This document shows positions 9,546 through 20,654 of a DNA stretch of 41,111 bases, piece by piece. The translations under genes and the position numbers were made by a program. The notes below the pieces were generated by a model. The model was not told the DNA's origin. It saw nothing but the letters and a program-made list of their open reading frames with translations, and did not search any database. This DNA is from Alphaproteobacteria bacterium (GTDB taxonomy: Bacteria; Pseudomonadota; Alphaproteobacteria; Micropepsales; Micropepsaceae): contig JAEUMK010000034.1 of the NCBI GenBank assembly GCA_016792565.1, positions 1-41,111 of the forward strand, given 5' to 3'. How positions within the stretch are numbered: position 1 is the stretch's first letter; each line of letters begins with the position of its first letter.

Positions 9546-10490
9546 CTAGAGGTTGAACACGCGCAACGGGTGGAATGCGCCGAGCTTCAGCTCGGCCATC
9601 GCCACGGGCCGTCCCGATTGCTGCGATGTCAGCAGGAGCACGGGCGGTGTCTCGCCTGCGTCCTTCAACATCGCCTCTGCCATCGCGAAGGCTGGACCGC
9701 GCACCGGGGCGGCCTGTCCGGATCGGATCCTGGCCGCGTCCGCCTCGCCGATGGCCAGTGCCGGGATGTCGTCCAGCGCGGTCTCGACGGGGTGCAATTG
9801 CTTTTCAGCGGCGCCGCTATACGCCAATTCCGACAGGGCTTCTAGGGAAATCGCCCGATCTTCGCCGAAGGCGCCCGAACGGGTGCGGCGCAGCGTGCCG
9901 ACATGGCCGACCGTGCCCAGGCGGCGGGCGAGGTCGCGCACAAAGGCGCGGACATAGACGCCCTTGCCGGTCGTCATTTCGAAAACGGTATGGTCGGCGT
10001 CCGGGGTGTCCAGAACCTCGATCCGCTCGATATAGGCGGGGCGGGACTTCAGGTCGACCGCCTCGCCCTCGCGGGCGAGGTCGTAGGCTCGCTCGCCATC
10101 GACCTTGACCGCGCTGTAGGCGGGCGGGGTCTGCCGGGTCCAGCCGAGAAAGGCGGGCAAGGCCGCCAGCACCGCTTCCCGCGCGGGGCGCACGTCGCTG
10201 GTCTCGATCGTCCTGCCCTCGGCGTCGTCGGTGTCGGTCGCGGCGCCCCAGACGGCGGTGAAGCGGTAGGTCTTCAGCGCATCCATCGCGTAGGCGACCG
10301 TCTTGGTCGCCTCGCCGAAGGCGATCGCCAGGATGCCGGTCGCCATCGGGTCGAGCGTGCCGGCGTGGCCGGCCTTCTGGGCGTTGAAGAGGCGCCGGGC
10401 GCGGTTGACGCAGTCGGACGAGGTCAGGCCGGCGGGTTTGTCGAGGATCAGCCAGCCGTCGATCTTCTCGCCCTTGGGCTTGCGCGCCAT
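9546..10490 (-). CDS. truB: tRNA pseudouridine(55) synthase TruB
   Basis: A 314-residue enzyme that makes pseudouridine 55 in the T-loop of tRNAs. The catalytic Asp47 lies in the family motif [14 protein letters not shown]. Other conserved parts are the N-terminal [36 protein letters not shown], and [17 protein letters not shown] near the RNA-binding surface. The open frame continues upstream in the rbfA region, but the ATG at 10490 shares its A with the rbfA TGA (TGATG) and starts exactly where TruB proteins do. It is coupled to rbfA upstream and followed by rpsO. Confidence 0.97.
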   Translation of the reverse strand: MARKPKGEKIDGWLILDKPAGLTSSDCVNRARRLFNAQKAGHAGTLDPMATGILAIAFGEATKTVAYAMDALKTYRFTAVWGAATDTDDAEGRTIETSDVRPAREAVLAALPAFLGWTRQTPPAYSAVKVDGERAYDLAREGEAVDLKSRPAYIERIEVLDTPDADHTVFEMTTGKGVYVRAFVRDLARRLGTVGHVGTLRRTRSGAFGEDRAISLEALSELAYSGAAEKQLHPVETALDDIPALAIGEADAARIRSGQAAPVRGPAFAMAEAMLKDAGETPPVLLLTSQQSGRPVAMAELKLGAFHPLRVFNL

Positions 10491-10903
10491 CAGGCGCTCT
10501 CGTCCTCGTCGCGGGGCTTCAGGTCGCGCATCACCGCCTTGGAGCGCAGCAGCGCGTCGATGTGCTGGGCCTCGTCGAACGAGCGGTCGAGTTCGAAGCG
10601 GATCTGCGGCACGACGCGCAGATGGTTCAGCGCATGGCCGAGTTCGCCGCGGACATAGGCCTTGGCGAGGTTCAGCGCGGCGACGATCTCCTCTTCCTTC
10701 TCGCCGCCGAGCGGCGTCACGAAGAGGGTGCAGTTGTGGAGATCGGGCGAAATGCGCACGCCGGTCACCGTCACGGTCGCCCCCATCAGGAGCGGCTCGC
10801 GCCAGTTCGCCCGCGCCAGGATGTCGTGCGCGGTGCGACGGATTTCCTCCGCGACGCGCAGCTGGCGCTGCGTCGGGCCGGTCTTGGGCTGTTTGCGGGT
10901 CAA
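10490..10903 (-). CDS. rbfA: Ribosome-binding factor A
   Basis: A 137-residue KH-like protein that binds the 30S subunit late in maturation and is needed for 16S processing and cold growth. The conserved pieces are GPTQRQLRVAEEIRRTAHDIL, VTVTGVRISPDLHNCTLFVT and LRVVPQIRFELDRSFDEA. The only usable start is TTG at 10903: an in-frame stop lies 3 codons upstream and the next Met is internal. TTG starts are rare, and translation probably depends on re-initiation after infB, whose stop is 20 bases upstream. Its own stop overlaps the truB start. Confidence 0.95.
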   Translation of the reverse strand: MTRKQPKTGPTQRQLRVAEEIRRTAHDILARANWREPLLMGATVTVTGVRISPDLHNCTLFVTPLGGEKEEEIVAALNLAKAYVRGELGHALNHLRVVPQIRFELDRSFDEAQHIDALLRSKAVMRDLKPRDEDESA

Positions 10904-10923
10904 ATCGTCTCAAGCCGCGCGGA

Positions 10924-13581
<2,658 letters not shown>

Positions 13582-13601
13582 CAACCGCCTGAATGTCTGT
13601 A

Positions 13602-14297
13602 CTAGTCGTTCGTCAACTCGCGCGACCAAGCCGCGGGCGCCATCGCCCGGAACCCGGCCGTCCGCCCGATCTCTTCGAGAAAGCGCGCATGGAGCCTGCC
13701 GGTGCCTGCCGACAGGAGGCAGGCGTGTATCACATTCGCGTCGCCCAAGGCCATGCTCAATTCGTCGGACGTGAACTGCCCGCAGAGCGGGGCGTCCAGT
13801 TCGATCGCCTTGGCCTTGGCCAGAACCGAGCGGCGGCCGTCCGCGGCGCCGTCGCTGGCCTCGATCATGGCGGCGATTTTCGGGCCGCCCTGCTCGTGGA
13901 CGTCGAGGGCCTGCTTCACCCGCTCGAAGCCCGTCACCACGATCCCCGCCCGCTTGGCGATGCCCAGCATGTCGAGCGCCCGCTTCAGCAGGAGCTTCTC
14001 GACCAGCGCCGGCAGGCCGGGATCGGCCTTGGCCTCCAGCGCCCGCGCCAGCAGGCCCTTGGAAACCGCCTTGGCGAGCGCCTTGGCGTCGGCGCTGACC
14101 CAGGCCCCCCGTCCGGGCAGCTCGTTGCCGGTGTCGGGTACGATCGTGCCGTCCGGTCCGGCGACGAAACGGACCATCTTCTCCTTGGGCCATACGACGC
14201 CGGTCGCCAGGCATTTGCGGGTCGGCTCGGCGCCCTTGGCGTCATGCTCGCCGCCGCGATTGCGGTCGCGCCGCTCCTGGGCGGCCTTGCGGCTCAT
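13602..14297 (-). CDS. YlxR-like (DUF448) protein fused to an L7Ae-like RNA-binding domain
   Basis: A 231-residue two-domain protein. Residues 1-90 are a YlxR/DUF448 domain (RKCLATG at 28-34, [10 protein letters not shown] at 61-70). Residues from about 105 to 200 resemble an L7Ae/L30e fold ([23 protein letters not shown]). In Gram-positive bacteria the two occur as separate adjacent genes (ylxR, ylxQ) between nusA and infB; the fused form is usual in alphaproteobacteria. A role in RNA binding near transcription and ribosome assembly is likely from domains and position, but no reaction is known. Its ATG overlaps the nusA stop (ATGA). Confidence 0.9.
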   Translation of the reverse strand: MSRKAAQERRDRNRGGEHDAKGAEPTRKCLATGVVWPKEKMVRFVAGPDGTIVPDTGNELPGRGAWVSADAKALAKAVSKGLLARALEAKADPGLPALVEKLLLKRALDMLGIAKRAGIVVTGFERVKQALDVHEQGGPKIAAMIEASDGAADGRRSVLAKAKAIELDAPLCGQFTSDELSMALGDANVIHACLLSAGTGRLHARFLEEIGRTAGFRAMAPAAWSRELTND

Positions 14298-15898
14298 GCT
14301 TCTTCGACCGCCTCCGCTTCGTCCTCGCCGCCCGCTTCGGGAATTTCTTCGGGGGCCTCGACCCAGCCCATCATGATGCGGGCGTTCATGACGATCGCCT
14401 CGGCGTCCTCCTTGGAGATGCCGGTGCCTTCCAGGATGCCCTTCACATGGAAGCGCTCGCCCTTCTTGGAATCGTCGTAGCCCAGCAGATCGTCGCCCGA
14501 GCAGCCGGCGAGATCCTCCAGCGTCTTCACATCGTTTTCGCCGAAGGCGACGAGCATCTGCGGCGTGACGCCGGGAACCTCGCCGACCTCGTCGAGGACG
14601 CCCAGTTCGCGGCGCTTGGCGTCGGCCTCGCGGTTGGCCGCCTCGATCACGTCCAGGGCGCGGCGCTGCAGCTCGGCGCCGGTCTCCTCGTCGATGCCGT
14701 CGATCGAGCTGAGCTCGTGCGGCTCGACATAGGCGAGCTCTTCCAGGTTCGAGAAGCCTTCCGAGGCGAGCAGCTGCGCCAGCACCTCGTCGACGTCGAG
14801 GGCTTCCATGAAGATCTGGGTGCGGGCCCGGAATTCCTTCTGGCGGCGCTCCGATTCCTCGGCCTCCGTCATGATCTTGATGTCCCAGCCGGTCAGCTGC
14901 GAGGCGAGGCGCACATTCTGGCCGCGGCGGCCGATGGCGAGGCTGAGCTGGTCTTCCGGCACCACCACGTCGATGCGGCCGGCGTCCTCGTCGAGCACGA
15001 CCTTGGAGACTTCGGCCGGCTGCAGGGCGTTGACGATGAAGGTGGCGGCGTCGGCCGACCAGGGAATGATGTCGATCTTCTCGCCCTGGAGTTCCTGGAC
15101 GACGGCCTGCACGCGGCTGCCGCGCATGCCGACGCAGGCGCCGACCGGGTCGATCGAGGAATCCTTCGAGATCACCGCGATCTTGGCGCGGCTGCCGGGG
15201 TCGCGCGCCACGGCGCGGATCTCGATGATGCCGTCATAGATCTCGGGCACTTCCTGGGCGAACAGCTTGGCCATGAACTGCGGGTGGGTGCGCGACAGGA
15301 AGAGCTGGGGCCCGCGGGCCTCGCGGCGCACGTCGTAGAGATAGGCGCGGATGCGGTCGTTGGGCCGGAACACCTCGCGCGGCAGTCCCTCGTCGCGGCG
15401 CACGATCGCCTCGGCGCGTCCGAGATCGACGATCACGTTGCCGTATTCGACGCGCTTGACGATGCCGTGGATGATCTCGCCGATGCGGTCCTTGAACTCC
15501 TCGAACTGGCGCTCGCGCTGGGCGTCGCGCACCTTCTGCATGATGACCTGCTTGCCGGTCTGGGCGGCGATGCGGCCGAAGTCGAAGGGCGGCAGAGGGT
15601 CGAGGATGGTGTCGCCGGCCTGGGCGGCGGGGTTGCGGCGCTGGGCCGCCTCGACCGAAATCTCGGTCGCGTCGTTCTCGACCTTGTCGACGACCAGCAG
15701 CACGCGGTGCAGGCGGGTCTCGCCGGTCTTGGGATCGAGTTCGGCGCGGATCTCGCTGGAGGTGCCGTAGCGCGAGCGCGCTGCCTTCGCCATCGCGTCT
15801 TCCATCGCGGCGATCACGATCTCCTTGTCGATCAGCGCTTCGCGCGCCACGGCATCGGCGATCTGCAGCAGTTCCAGTCGGTTGGCGCTGACGGCCAT
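14294..15898 (-). CDS. nusA: Transcription termination/antitermination factor NusA
   Basis: A 534-residue protein of normal length for the group. NusA binds RNA polymerase and nascent RNA, stimulating pausing and intrinsic termination and taking part in rRNA antitermination. Order: N-terminal polymerase-binding domain (from [19 protein letters not shown]), S1 domain ([19 protein letters not shown]), KH1 ([19 protein letters not shown]), KH2 ([19 protein letters not shown]), then C-terminal helix-hairpin-helix-like repeats and an acidic tail. It lies 20 bases after rimP with a purine-rich GAGAGGGA site. If the terminator-like hairpin before rimP works, NusA could regulate its own operon, as it does in E. 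coli. Confidence 0.98.
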   Translation of the reverse strand: MAVSANRLELLQIADAVAREALIDKEIVIAAMEDAMAKAARSRYGTSSEIRAELDPKTGETRLHRVLLVVDKVENDATEISVEAAQRRNPAAQAGDTILDPLPPFDFGRIAAQTGKQVIMQKVRDAQRERQFEEFKDRIGEIIHGIVKRVEYGNVIVDLGRAEAIVRRDEGLPREVFRPNDRIRAYLYDVRREARGPQLFLSRTHPQFMAKLFAQEVPEIYDGIIEIRAVARDPGSRAKIAVISKDSSIDPVGACVGMRGSRVQAVVQELQGEKIDIIPWSADAATFIVNALQPAEVSKVVLDEDAGRIDVVVPEDQLSLAIGRRGQNVRLASQLTGWDIKIMTEAEESERRQKEFRARTQIFMEALDVDEVLAQLLASEGFSNLEELAYVEPHELSSIDGIDEETGAELQRRALDVIEAANREADAKRRELGVLDEVGEVPGVTPQMLVAFGENDVKTLEDLAGCSGDDLLGYDDSKKGERFHVKGILEGTGISKEDAEAIVMNARIMMGWVEAPEEIPEAGGEDEAEAVEEA

Positions 15899-15918
15899 GG
15901 GCAGTCCCTCTCGTGTGA

Positions 15919-16419
15919 TCAGTGCGCCGGGCCGCGTGCGGCCCGGGCTTCGGCGATAAGGCGATCGGTCATGACGAGCTTGGCCTCGCCGATCGCGGAA
16001 TAGGGTACGGTCAGCCGCTCGTCGGCGCTGATCTCCAGCGTCACGGTGCTGTCGTCGGCGGCGGCGATGACCACCGCGTAGCGGCGGCGGCCCTTGGCGT
16101 CGGGCGCCACCAGTTCGATCTTGGCCTTGTGCCCGGCATAGCGGACGAAGTCCCTGGGCCGGGTCAGCGGGCGGTCGATGCCGGGCGAGGAGACTTCGAG
16201 ATCGTAGTCCTCGGCGATCGGATCCTCGACATCCAGCATCTCGGAGATGGCCCGCGACAGGCGGGCGCAGTCGTCCACGTTCATCGAGCCGTCGGGGCGC
16301 TCGGCCATCACCTGCAGCGTCTTGTGGCCCGAGCCGGTCAGGCGCACGCGCACCAGTTCGAACCCCTCGCGTTCGGCGATGGGGGCGATCAGCGCAATCA
16401 GGGCCTCTGGCGTCGCCAT
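15919..16419 (-). CDS. rimP: Ribosome maturation factor RimP
   Basis: A 166-residue protein needed for 30S maturation. The conserved segments are REGFELVRVRLTGSG, VDDCARLSRAISEMLDVEDP and the signature YDLEVSSPGIDRPLTRPRDF. A TTG seven codons upstream is in frame, but the ATG at 16419 (MATPEALIAL) is preferred because GGAGCAG lies at proper distance before it, while the TTG falls in the T-tract of the terminator hairpin. It is the first gene of the rimP-nusA-ylxR-infB-rbfA-truB-rpsO run. The hairpin just upstream suggests attenuation control. Confidence 0.95.
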   Translation of the reverse strand: MATPEALIALIAPIAEREGFELVRVRLTGSGHKTLQVMAERPDGSMNVDDCARLSRAISEMLDVEDPIAEDYDLEVSSPGIDRPLTRPRDFVRYAGHKAKIELVAPDAKGRRRYAVVIAAADDSTVTLEISADERLTVPYSAIGEAKLVMTDRLIAEARAARGPAH

Positions 16420-16438
16420 GTCTGCTCCGCCGGTCAAC

Positions 16439-16466
16439 AAAAAAGGCGGCCCGTCGGGGCCACCTT
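16439..16466 (-). terminator. Intrinsic terminator after trmB, directly before rimP
   Basis: On the minus strand AAGGTGGCCC, a CGAC loop and GGGCCGCCTT form a 10-bp stem (one G-U pair), running straight into a run of T (16444-16439). This is a strong rho-independent terminator. It ends only 20 bases before the rimP ATG and 77 bases after the trmB stop. No room is left for a normal promoter between it and rimP, so transcripts for rimP-nusA must pass through it. Confidence 0.85.
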
Positions 16467-16469
16467 CTT

Positions 16470-16494
16470 CCGGTCTTTCGACCGGCAGACCGGT
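16470..16494 (-). promoter_or_regulatory. Two mutually exclusive hairpins in the rimP leader
   Basis: CCGGTC (16470-16475) pairs with GACCGG (16480-16485); on the minus strand the loop is GAAA, a stable GNRA tetraloop. ACCGG (16481-16485) can instead pair with CCGGT (16490-16494). The two structures share one arm, so only one can form. They lie just upstream of the terminator but do not share its stem, so they are not a classical antiterminator. Confidence 0.4.
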
Positions 16495-16542
16495 TAGTTG
16501 GACCGCTATATGCGCCCGAAACCCCGGAGGATCAAGAGGCGT

Positions 16543-17229
16543 TCACGGGCGCGCGAATTCCAGATAGGCCGGCACCCGCCCGGCGGCGAGGGCCTTGGCC
16601 TCGTAGCGGGTGGCCGGCCAGTCGGCGGGGCGCAGGCGCCAGTCAGCGGCTTGGCGGGCCCGCCAGAGAAAGGCGTCGCCGTTCGCGCGGTTGAAGCGGG
16701 CGATCTCGATGAGGGTCCAGCGGACATAATCGGCGATGTCGGAAGCGACGCGGAAGACGCCGCCGGATTTGAGTACCCGGGCGATCTCGCCCAGATTCGC
16801 CTGCGAAACGAAGCGGCGCTTGTGATGGCGGGCCTTCGGCCAGGGGTCGGGAAAGAGCAGGAAGACGGCGTCGAGGCTGGCGGTTGGCAGCCGCTCCAGC
16901 ACGTCACGGGCGTCGCCGTGATGGATGCGCAGATTGGCGAGATCGCGGGCCGCCAGCGCCAGCTTGGCGACGCCGTTGAGGAAGGGTTCGGCGCCGATGA
17001 AGCCGGTGTCCGGACGGGCGGCGGCCTGGGCGGCGAGATGCTCGCCGCCGCCGAAGCCGATTTCGAGGGCCAGCCTGCCGAGGCCGGGAAAGAGCGCGGC
17101 AGGATCGCCGAGCCGCTCGAGCGGCAGGGCAAGACGGGGCAGGTCGGCGTCGAACGCCGCGCGCGCGCCGGTCTTCAGCGGCCGGCCCTGGCGGCGGCCG
17201 TAGATCAGCCGCCGCTTGTCCTCGGTCAT
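16543..17229 (-). CDS. trmB: tRNA (guanine-N7)-methyltransferase TrmB
   Basis: A 228-residue SAM-dependent enzyme that methylates G46 of tRNA at N7. The SAM-binding motif I is LEIGFGGGEHL. The family's catalytic/RNA-binding motif is FPDPWPKARHHKRR, and a C-terminal PATRYEAKAL segment helps bind tRNA. The ATG at 17229 follows metK by only 7 bases, so it is co-transcribed with metK, which makes its cofactor SAM. The unit ends at the terminator 16439-16466. Confidence 0.96.
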   Translation of the reverse strand: MTEDKRRLIYGRRQGRPLKTGARAAFDADLPRLALPLERLGDPAALFPGLGRLALEIGFGGGEHLAAQAAARPDTGFIGAEPFLNGVAKLALAARDLANLRIHHGDARDVLERLPTASLDAVFLLFPDPWPKARHHKRRFVSQANLGEIARVLKSGGVFRVASDIADYVRWTLIEIARFNRANGDAFLWRARQAADWRLRPADWPATRYEAKALAAGRVPAYLEFARP

Positions 17230-17236
17230 GGGCGGA

Positions 17237-18403
17237 TCAGAACGCGCCTTTCAGCGCGTCGACGAGATCGGTCTTCTCCCACGAGAAGCCGCCATCGGCC
17301 TCGGCCGCGCGGCCGAAATGGCCGTAGGCGGCGGTGCGGGCATAGATCGGCCGGTTGAGGTTGAGGTGCTCGCGGATCGCCCGGGGAGAAGCGCCGCCGA
17401 CGAGTTCGGGCAGGATCTTCTCCAGCTTCGCCGGGTCGACCTTTCCGGTGTCGTGCAGGTCGACATAGAAGCTGAGCGGCTTGGAGACGCCGATCGCGTA
17501 GCCGATCTGGATGGTGCACTTGTCGGAAAGACCGGCGGCGACGACGTTCTTGGCGAGGTAGCGGCTGATATAGGCGGCCGAGCGGTCGACCTTGGTCGGG
17601 TCCTTGCCCGAGAACGCGCCGCCGCCGTGCGGGGCGGCGCCGCCATAGGTGTCGACGATGATCTTGCGCCCGGTCAGGCCGCAATCGCCGTCCGGGCCGC
17701 CGATGACGAAATTGCCGGTCGGGTTGATGTGCCACTCGGTCTCGGCCGTGACGAAGCCTTCGGGCAGGACCTTCAGGATATAGGGCTTCACCATGTCGGC
17801 GATGTCGGCCGGGGTGAGGCCGGCCTTGTGCTGGGTGGAGAGCACGATCGAGGTCGCGCGCACCGGCTTGCCGTTCTCGTAGAGCAGCGTCACCTGGCTC
17901 TTGGCGTCGGGTTCGAGGCCCTTCTCCTTGCCCGAATGGCGGGCCTCGGCCAGCACCTTGAGGATGTTGTGCGAGTATTGCAGCGTCGCCGGCATCAGCT
18001 CGGGCGTCTCGTTCGTCGCGTAACCGAACATGATGCCCTGGTCGCCGGCGCCCTCGTCCTTGTTGCCGGCCGCGTCGACGCCCATCGCGATGTCGGCCGA
18101 CTGGGCGTGCAGGTGGCACTCATAGTGCGCGGTCGCCCAGTGGAAGCCGTTCTGCTCGTAGCCGATGTCCTTCACCGCGGCGCGGATCTTGGTTTCCAGC
18201 CCGGCGATGACCTCGCCGGGGCCGCGCACTTCGCCGGCGATGATGATGCGCTGGGTCGTCACCATCGTCTCGCAGGCGACGCGGGCATAGGGGTCGGCGC
18301 CCAGAAAGGCGTCCACGACGGTGTCCGAGATCCGGTCGGCCACCTTGTCGGGATGGCCTTCCGAGACGCTCTCGGACGTGAACAGGTAAGACGACCGCGC
18401 CAT
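17237..18403 (-). CDS. metK: S-adenosylmethionine synthetase
   Basis: A 388-residue enzyme making SAM from methionine and ATP. Signatures: [20 protein letters not shown] (the His of HPDK contacts ATP), the hexapeptide-type [12 protein letters not shown], and the glycine-rich [16 protein letters not shown] near the C-terminal third. The frame is open 81 bases upstream, but the ATG at 18403 ([11 protein letters not shown]) gives the family start, with a G-rich GGGGGCC before it. I looked for a SAM riboswitch in the 139-base leader and could not recognise one. TTGACC and TTGACA occur in the leader, but without a good -10 partner. Confidence 0.97.
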   Translation of the reverse strand: MARSSYLFTSESVSEGHPDKVADRISDTVVDAFLGADPYARVACETMVTTQRIIIAGEVRGPGEVIAGLETKIRAAVKDIGYEQNGFHWATAHYECHLHAQSADIAMGVDAAGNKDEGAGDQGIMFGYATNETPELMPATLQYSHNILKVLAEARHSGKEKGLEPDAKSQVTLLYENGKPVRATSIVLSTQHKAGLTPADIADMVKPYILKVLPEGFVTAETEWHINPTGNFVIGGPDGDCGLTGRKIIVDTYGGAAPHGGGAFSGKDPTKVDRSAAYISRYLAKNVVAAGLSDKCTIQIGYAIGVSKPLSFYVDLHDTGKVDPAKLEKILPELVGGASPRAIREHLNLNRPIYARTAAYGHFGRAAEADGGFSWEKTDLVDALKGAF

Positions 18404-18519
18404 TGAGGCCCCCGTTTGAGACGGCAAAGTGGGAAAGACGGTTGCGCCGGGTCGATCCCGCCGCTCGCTGCGACGTTCTGTCAAAGCCGCCCAAAGGGGT
18501 CAAGCGGTCTGCAGCGTCG

Positions 18520-18538
18520 GGGCCCCGTGGCAGGGCCC
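18520..18538 (-). terminator. GC hairpin after the XRE gene, weak terminator candidate
   Basis: GGGCCC (18520-18525) and GGGCCC (18533-18538) form a 6-bp GC stem with a 7-base loop, 4 bases after the XRE stop codon. There is no T-tract, so it could be an incomplete terminator between the XRE gene and metK or just a GC-rich palindrome. Confidence 0.3.
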
Positions 18539-18542
18539 GTCT

Positions 18543-18977
18543 TCAGGCCCCCTGATCGGCGTCCTCGTCGGACCCTGCGATGACCCGCACGAGGTCCAGG
18601 ATGCCGCGGCGCAGCTTGCCTTCCTTGATGCGGGTATAGGCCCGGTTCAGGGCGAGGCCCTCCGAGCTGGAGACGAAATCCATGACGAAGGGCTCGCTGT
18701 CGCCTTCCGAGAAGCCGTGCGGGCGGGCGACCGGACGATCCCCGTCGGCCGGCATGTCGTCGAAGAAGTACTGCACCGGCACGTCGAGGACCCTGGAAAC
18801 CTCGTAGAGCCGGCTGGCGCCGATCCGGTTGGCGCCCTTTTCGTATTTCTGGATCTGCTGGAACGTGACCCCGAGCAGCTCGCCCAGCTTCTCCTGGCTC
18901 ATGCCGATCAACATGCGTCTCAAACGCACACGGGCGCCGACATGTGCGTCGATCGGGTTCATGGAGCGTTTCGGCAT
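18543..18977 (-). CDS. XRE-family helix-turn-helix transcriptional regulator
   Basis: A 144-residue regulator. The HTH lies at residues 12-70: VGARVRLRRMLIGMSQEKLG, then GVTFQQIQKYEKGANRI (recognition helix), then ASRLYEVSRVLDVPVQYFF. The C-terminal part (residues 75-144) is typical of the rhizobial PraR/PhrR-like group, which has been linked to biofilm, surface and stress genes; the exact orthologue is not certain. Its place between lnt and metK is conserved in Rhizobiales. A TTGACG-17-TTATGC promoter lies 62 bases upstream of the ATG, with two short palindromes beyond it that could be operators for self-regulation. Confidence 0.9.
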   Translation of the reverse strand: MPKRSMNPIDAHVGARVRLRRMLIGMSQEKLGELLGVTFQQIQKYEKGANRIGASRLYEVSRVLDVPVQYFFDDMPADGDRPVARPHGFSEGDSEPFVMDFVSSSEGLALNRAYTRIKEGKLRRGILDLVRVIAGSDEDADQGA

Positions 18978-19039
18978 GGGAAGCTTTCCAGGGACCGGCC
19001 GGGAGACCCGGATTTAAGTATCACGAATGGATCGAACTC

Positions 19040-19068
19040 GCATAAGCGGCTGAATCGGCCTTCGTCAA
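19040..19068 (-). promoter_or_regulatory. Candidate sigma70-type promoter of the XRE gene
   Basis: On the minus strand TTGACG (19068-19063) and TTATGC (19045-19040) are exactly 17 bases apart, in an AT-richer gap between lnt and the XRE gene. This would give a leader of about 55 bases. Both hexamers are reasonable matches. Confidence 0.5.
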
Positions 19069-19086
19069 CTGCGCCTGATATAACTC

Positions 19087-19100
19087 TGACGTTCGCGTCA
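19087..19100. promoter_or_regulatory. Palindrome TGACG-N4-CGTCA upstream of the XRE promoter
   Basis: A perfect 5-4-5 inverted repeat (TGACGTTCGCGTCA on the plus strand), 18 bases upstream of the proposed -35. It could be a regulator binding site. In RNA read from lnt it could also form a short hairpin, but no T-tract follows it on the minus strand. Confidence 0.4.
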
Positions 19101-19113
19101 AAATAACCTGGGA

Positions 19114-19127
19114 TTATCTGACGATAA
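19114..19127. promoter_or_regulatory. Palindrome TTATC-N4-GATAA between lnt and the XRE gene
   Basis: A second perfect 5-4-5 inverted repeat, 27 bases (centre to centre) from the TGACG palindrome. It begins 9 bases after the lnt stop. The AT-rich arms make a terminator role unlikely and a protein-binding site more plausible. Confidence 0.35.
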
Positions 19128-19136
19128 CTCGGCGTT

Positions 19137-20654
19137 TCAGGTTGCGGGACGGCGACGCTGCACCCATCCGCCGGCAAAGGCCAGCGCGATCATGACGAAA
19201 AAGCCGGTGTGGCCGATTCGCGCGAACAGGGTCGGCGGATAGGCGGCCGGCAGGTCGATATCGATCGCCGCGGCGGTCTGCAGGCGGGTGCTGGCGACCA
19301 GCGCGCCGCGCGCGTCGATCGCCGCCGAAATCCCGGTCGTCGCGGCGCGCACCACCGGCAGCCCCTCCTCGATCGCCCGGAAGCGGGCGGCGACGAGGTG
19401 CTGGTGCGGGCCGGTCTGGGTGCCGAACCAGGAATCGTCGGTCAGGTTGACCAGCCAGCGCGGCCGGTCGCCGGGCGCCACCACATCGGCCGGGAACAGC
19501 GCCTCGTAGCAGATCAGGGCGCCGAAGGCCGGGACCCCGGGCAGGCGGATGGTCCGCAGTCCGGGGCCGGGGGTGAAGGCCCCGCCGATGCGGGCCGTCA
19601 GGCTGGCGATGCCGAGCGCCCGGAAGGCCTCGGGGGCCGGCAGATACTCGCCGAACGGCACGAGATGGGCCTTGTCGTACGTGGCAACCACCGTGCCGGC
19701 GCTGTCGATCGCCAGCAAGGCATTGAAATAATGCGTCCCGCCCGCATCGGTCAGCTCCCGCCGCGCCGACCCCGCCAACAGGACCTGACCCGGTTCCATG
19801 CGCGCTCCGATGACCGACAGGGCCTCGGGGCTCTCGTCGAGAAAGGAGATGACCCCTTCTGGCCAGATGAAGACGTCTATCGTCGAGGCGCCTTCATCGA
19901 AAGTGAGCGAGACCAGTCGCTGCCAGAGGCGCCGGAGATATCCAGGCTGCGCCTTGTCGCTCTGCGGGTTGTCAGGCTGCACGATCCGAAGGCGCGTGAC
20001 ATCGCCTGCGGGCTCCGGAGGCGGGCGCAGATGGCTGAAGACGTATGACCCGCCGAGCAGGATCAGCGCGGCAAGAAAGGGGATGAAGCGCGACTTGCTA
20101 CTGTCTCGCAGCAGAGGCGGCAATGAAAAGCCGGCCAGGAGCGCTGCAAACGTGAGGCCGTAGACGCCCATCATCGCCGCGCCCTCGGCGATCCTCGTAT
20201 CGATGAACGACGCGCCGAAGAGATTCCACGGAAAGCCGGTGAAGATGAAGCCTCGGACGAATTCGACCGCCGCGAAGACCGCGGCGAAAACCAATGCGAA
20301 TGCCGCCCCTCGGCGCGGCATGGCGGCGGACAGAGCCGATGCGAGGGCAGGAAACAGCGCCATGCCGGCTGGCATCAGGGTGACGGCGAACGGCATCATC
20401 CAGATCGTCGATGGATCGACATAGAATGCCTCGCCGATCCAATAGAGCCCGCCGCCGAAATAGCCGAACCCAAATGCCCAGCCCGTCCAGGCCGCAGTAC
20501 GAACCGGCCGAGCGCCGTCCAGAGCGCCCTCAACCAGCCAGAAGAGGGTAGCCAGCGCTACGACCACCAAAGGCCAGACATTGAATGGCGCCATTGCGAA
20601 AACCGCGGCGCACCCTGCCAGCGCGGCCAAGGCCATGCGGGTCAGGCGCCTCAT
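19137..20654 (-). CDS. lnt: Apolipoprotein N-acyltransferase Lnt
   Basis: A 505-residue inner-membrane enzyme that adds the third acyl chain to lipoproteins. About six N-terminal membrane segments (residues 10-205) precede a periplasmic nitrilase-like domain with the triad Glu266 (IWPEG), Lys328 (YDKAHLVPFGEYLP) and Cys382 (ICYEALFP), closely matching E267/K335/C387 of E. coli. A last membrane segment (about 480-498) closes the protein. Its ATG overlaps the corC stop (ATGA). The membrane half (about 19,800-20,650) is visibly lower in GC than the catalytic half; see findings. Confidence 0.97.
   Translation of the reverse strand: MRRLTRMALAALAGCAAVFAMAPFNVWPLVVVALATLFWLVEGALDGARPVRTAAWTGWAFGFGYFGGGLYWIGEAFYVDPSTIWMMPFAVTLMPAGMALFPALASALSAAMPRRGAAFALVFAAVFAAVEFVRGFIFTGFPWNLFGASFIDTRIAEGAAMMGVYGLTFAALLAGFSLPPLLRDSSKSRFIPFLAALILLGGSYVFSHLRPPPEPAGDVTRLRIVQPDNPQSDKAQPGYLRRLWQRLVSLTFDEGASTIDVFIWPEGVISFLDESPEALSVIGARMEPGQVLLAGSARRELTDAGGTHYFNALLAIDSAGTVVATYDKAHLVPFGEYLPAPEAFRALGIASLTARIGGAFTPGPGLRTIRLPGVPAFGALICYEALFPADVVAPGDRPRWLVNLTDDSWFGTQTGPHQHLVAARFRAIEEGLPVVRAATTGISAAIDARGALVASTRLQTAAAIDIDLPAAYPPTLFARIGHTGFFVMIALAFAGGWVQRRRPAT

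Noticed and set aside
18404-18542. A SAM riboswitch upstream of metK
   Set aside because: I could not identify the conserved cores of SAM-II or SAM/SAH riboswitches. Only a short GC hairpin and TTGAC repeats are visible. A covariance-model search would settle it.
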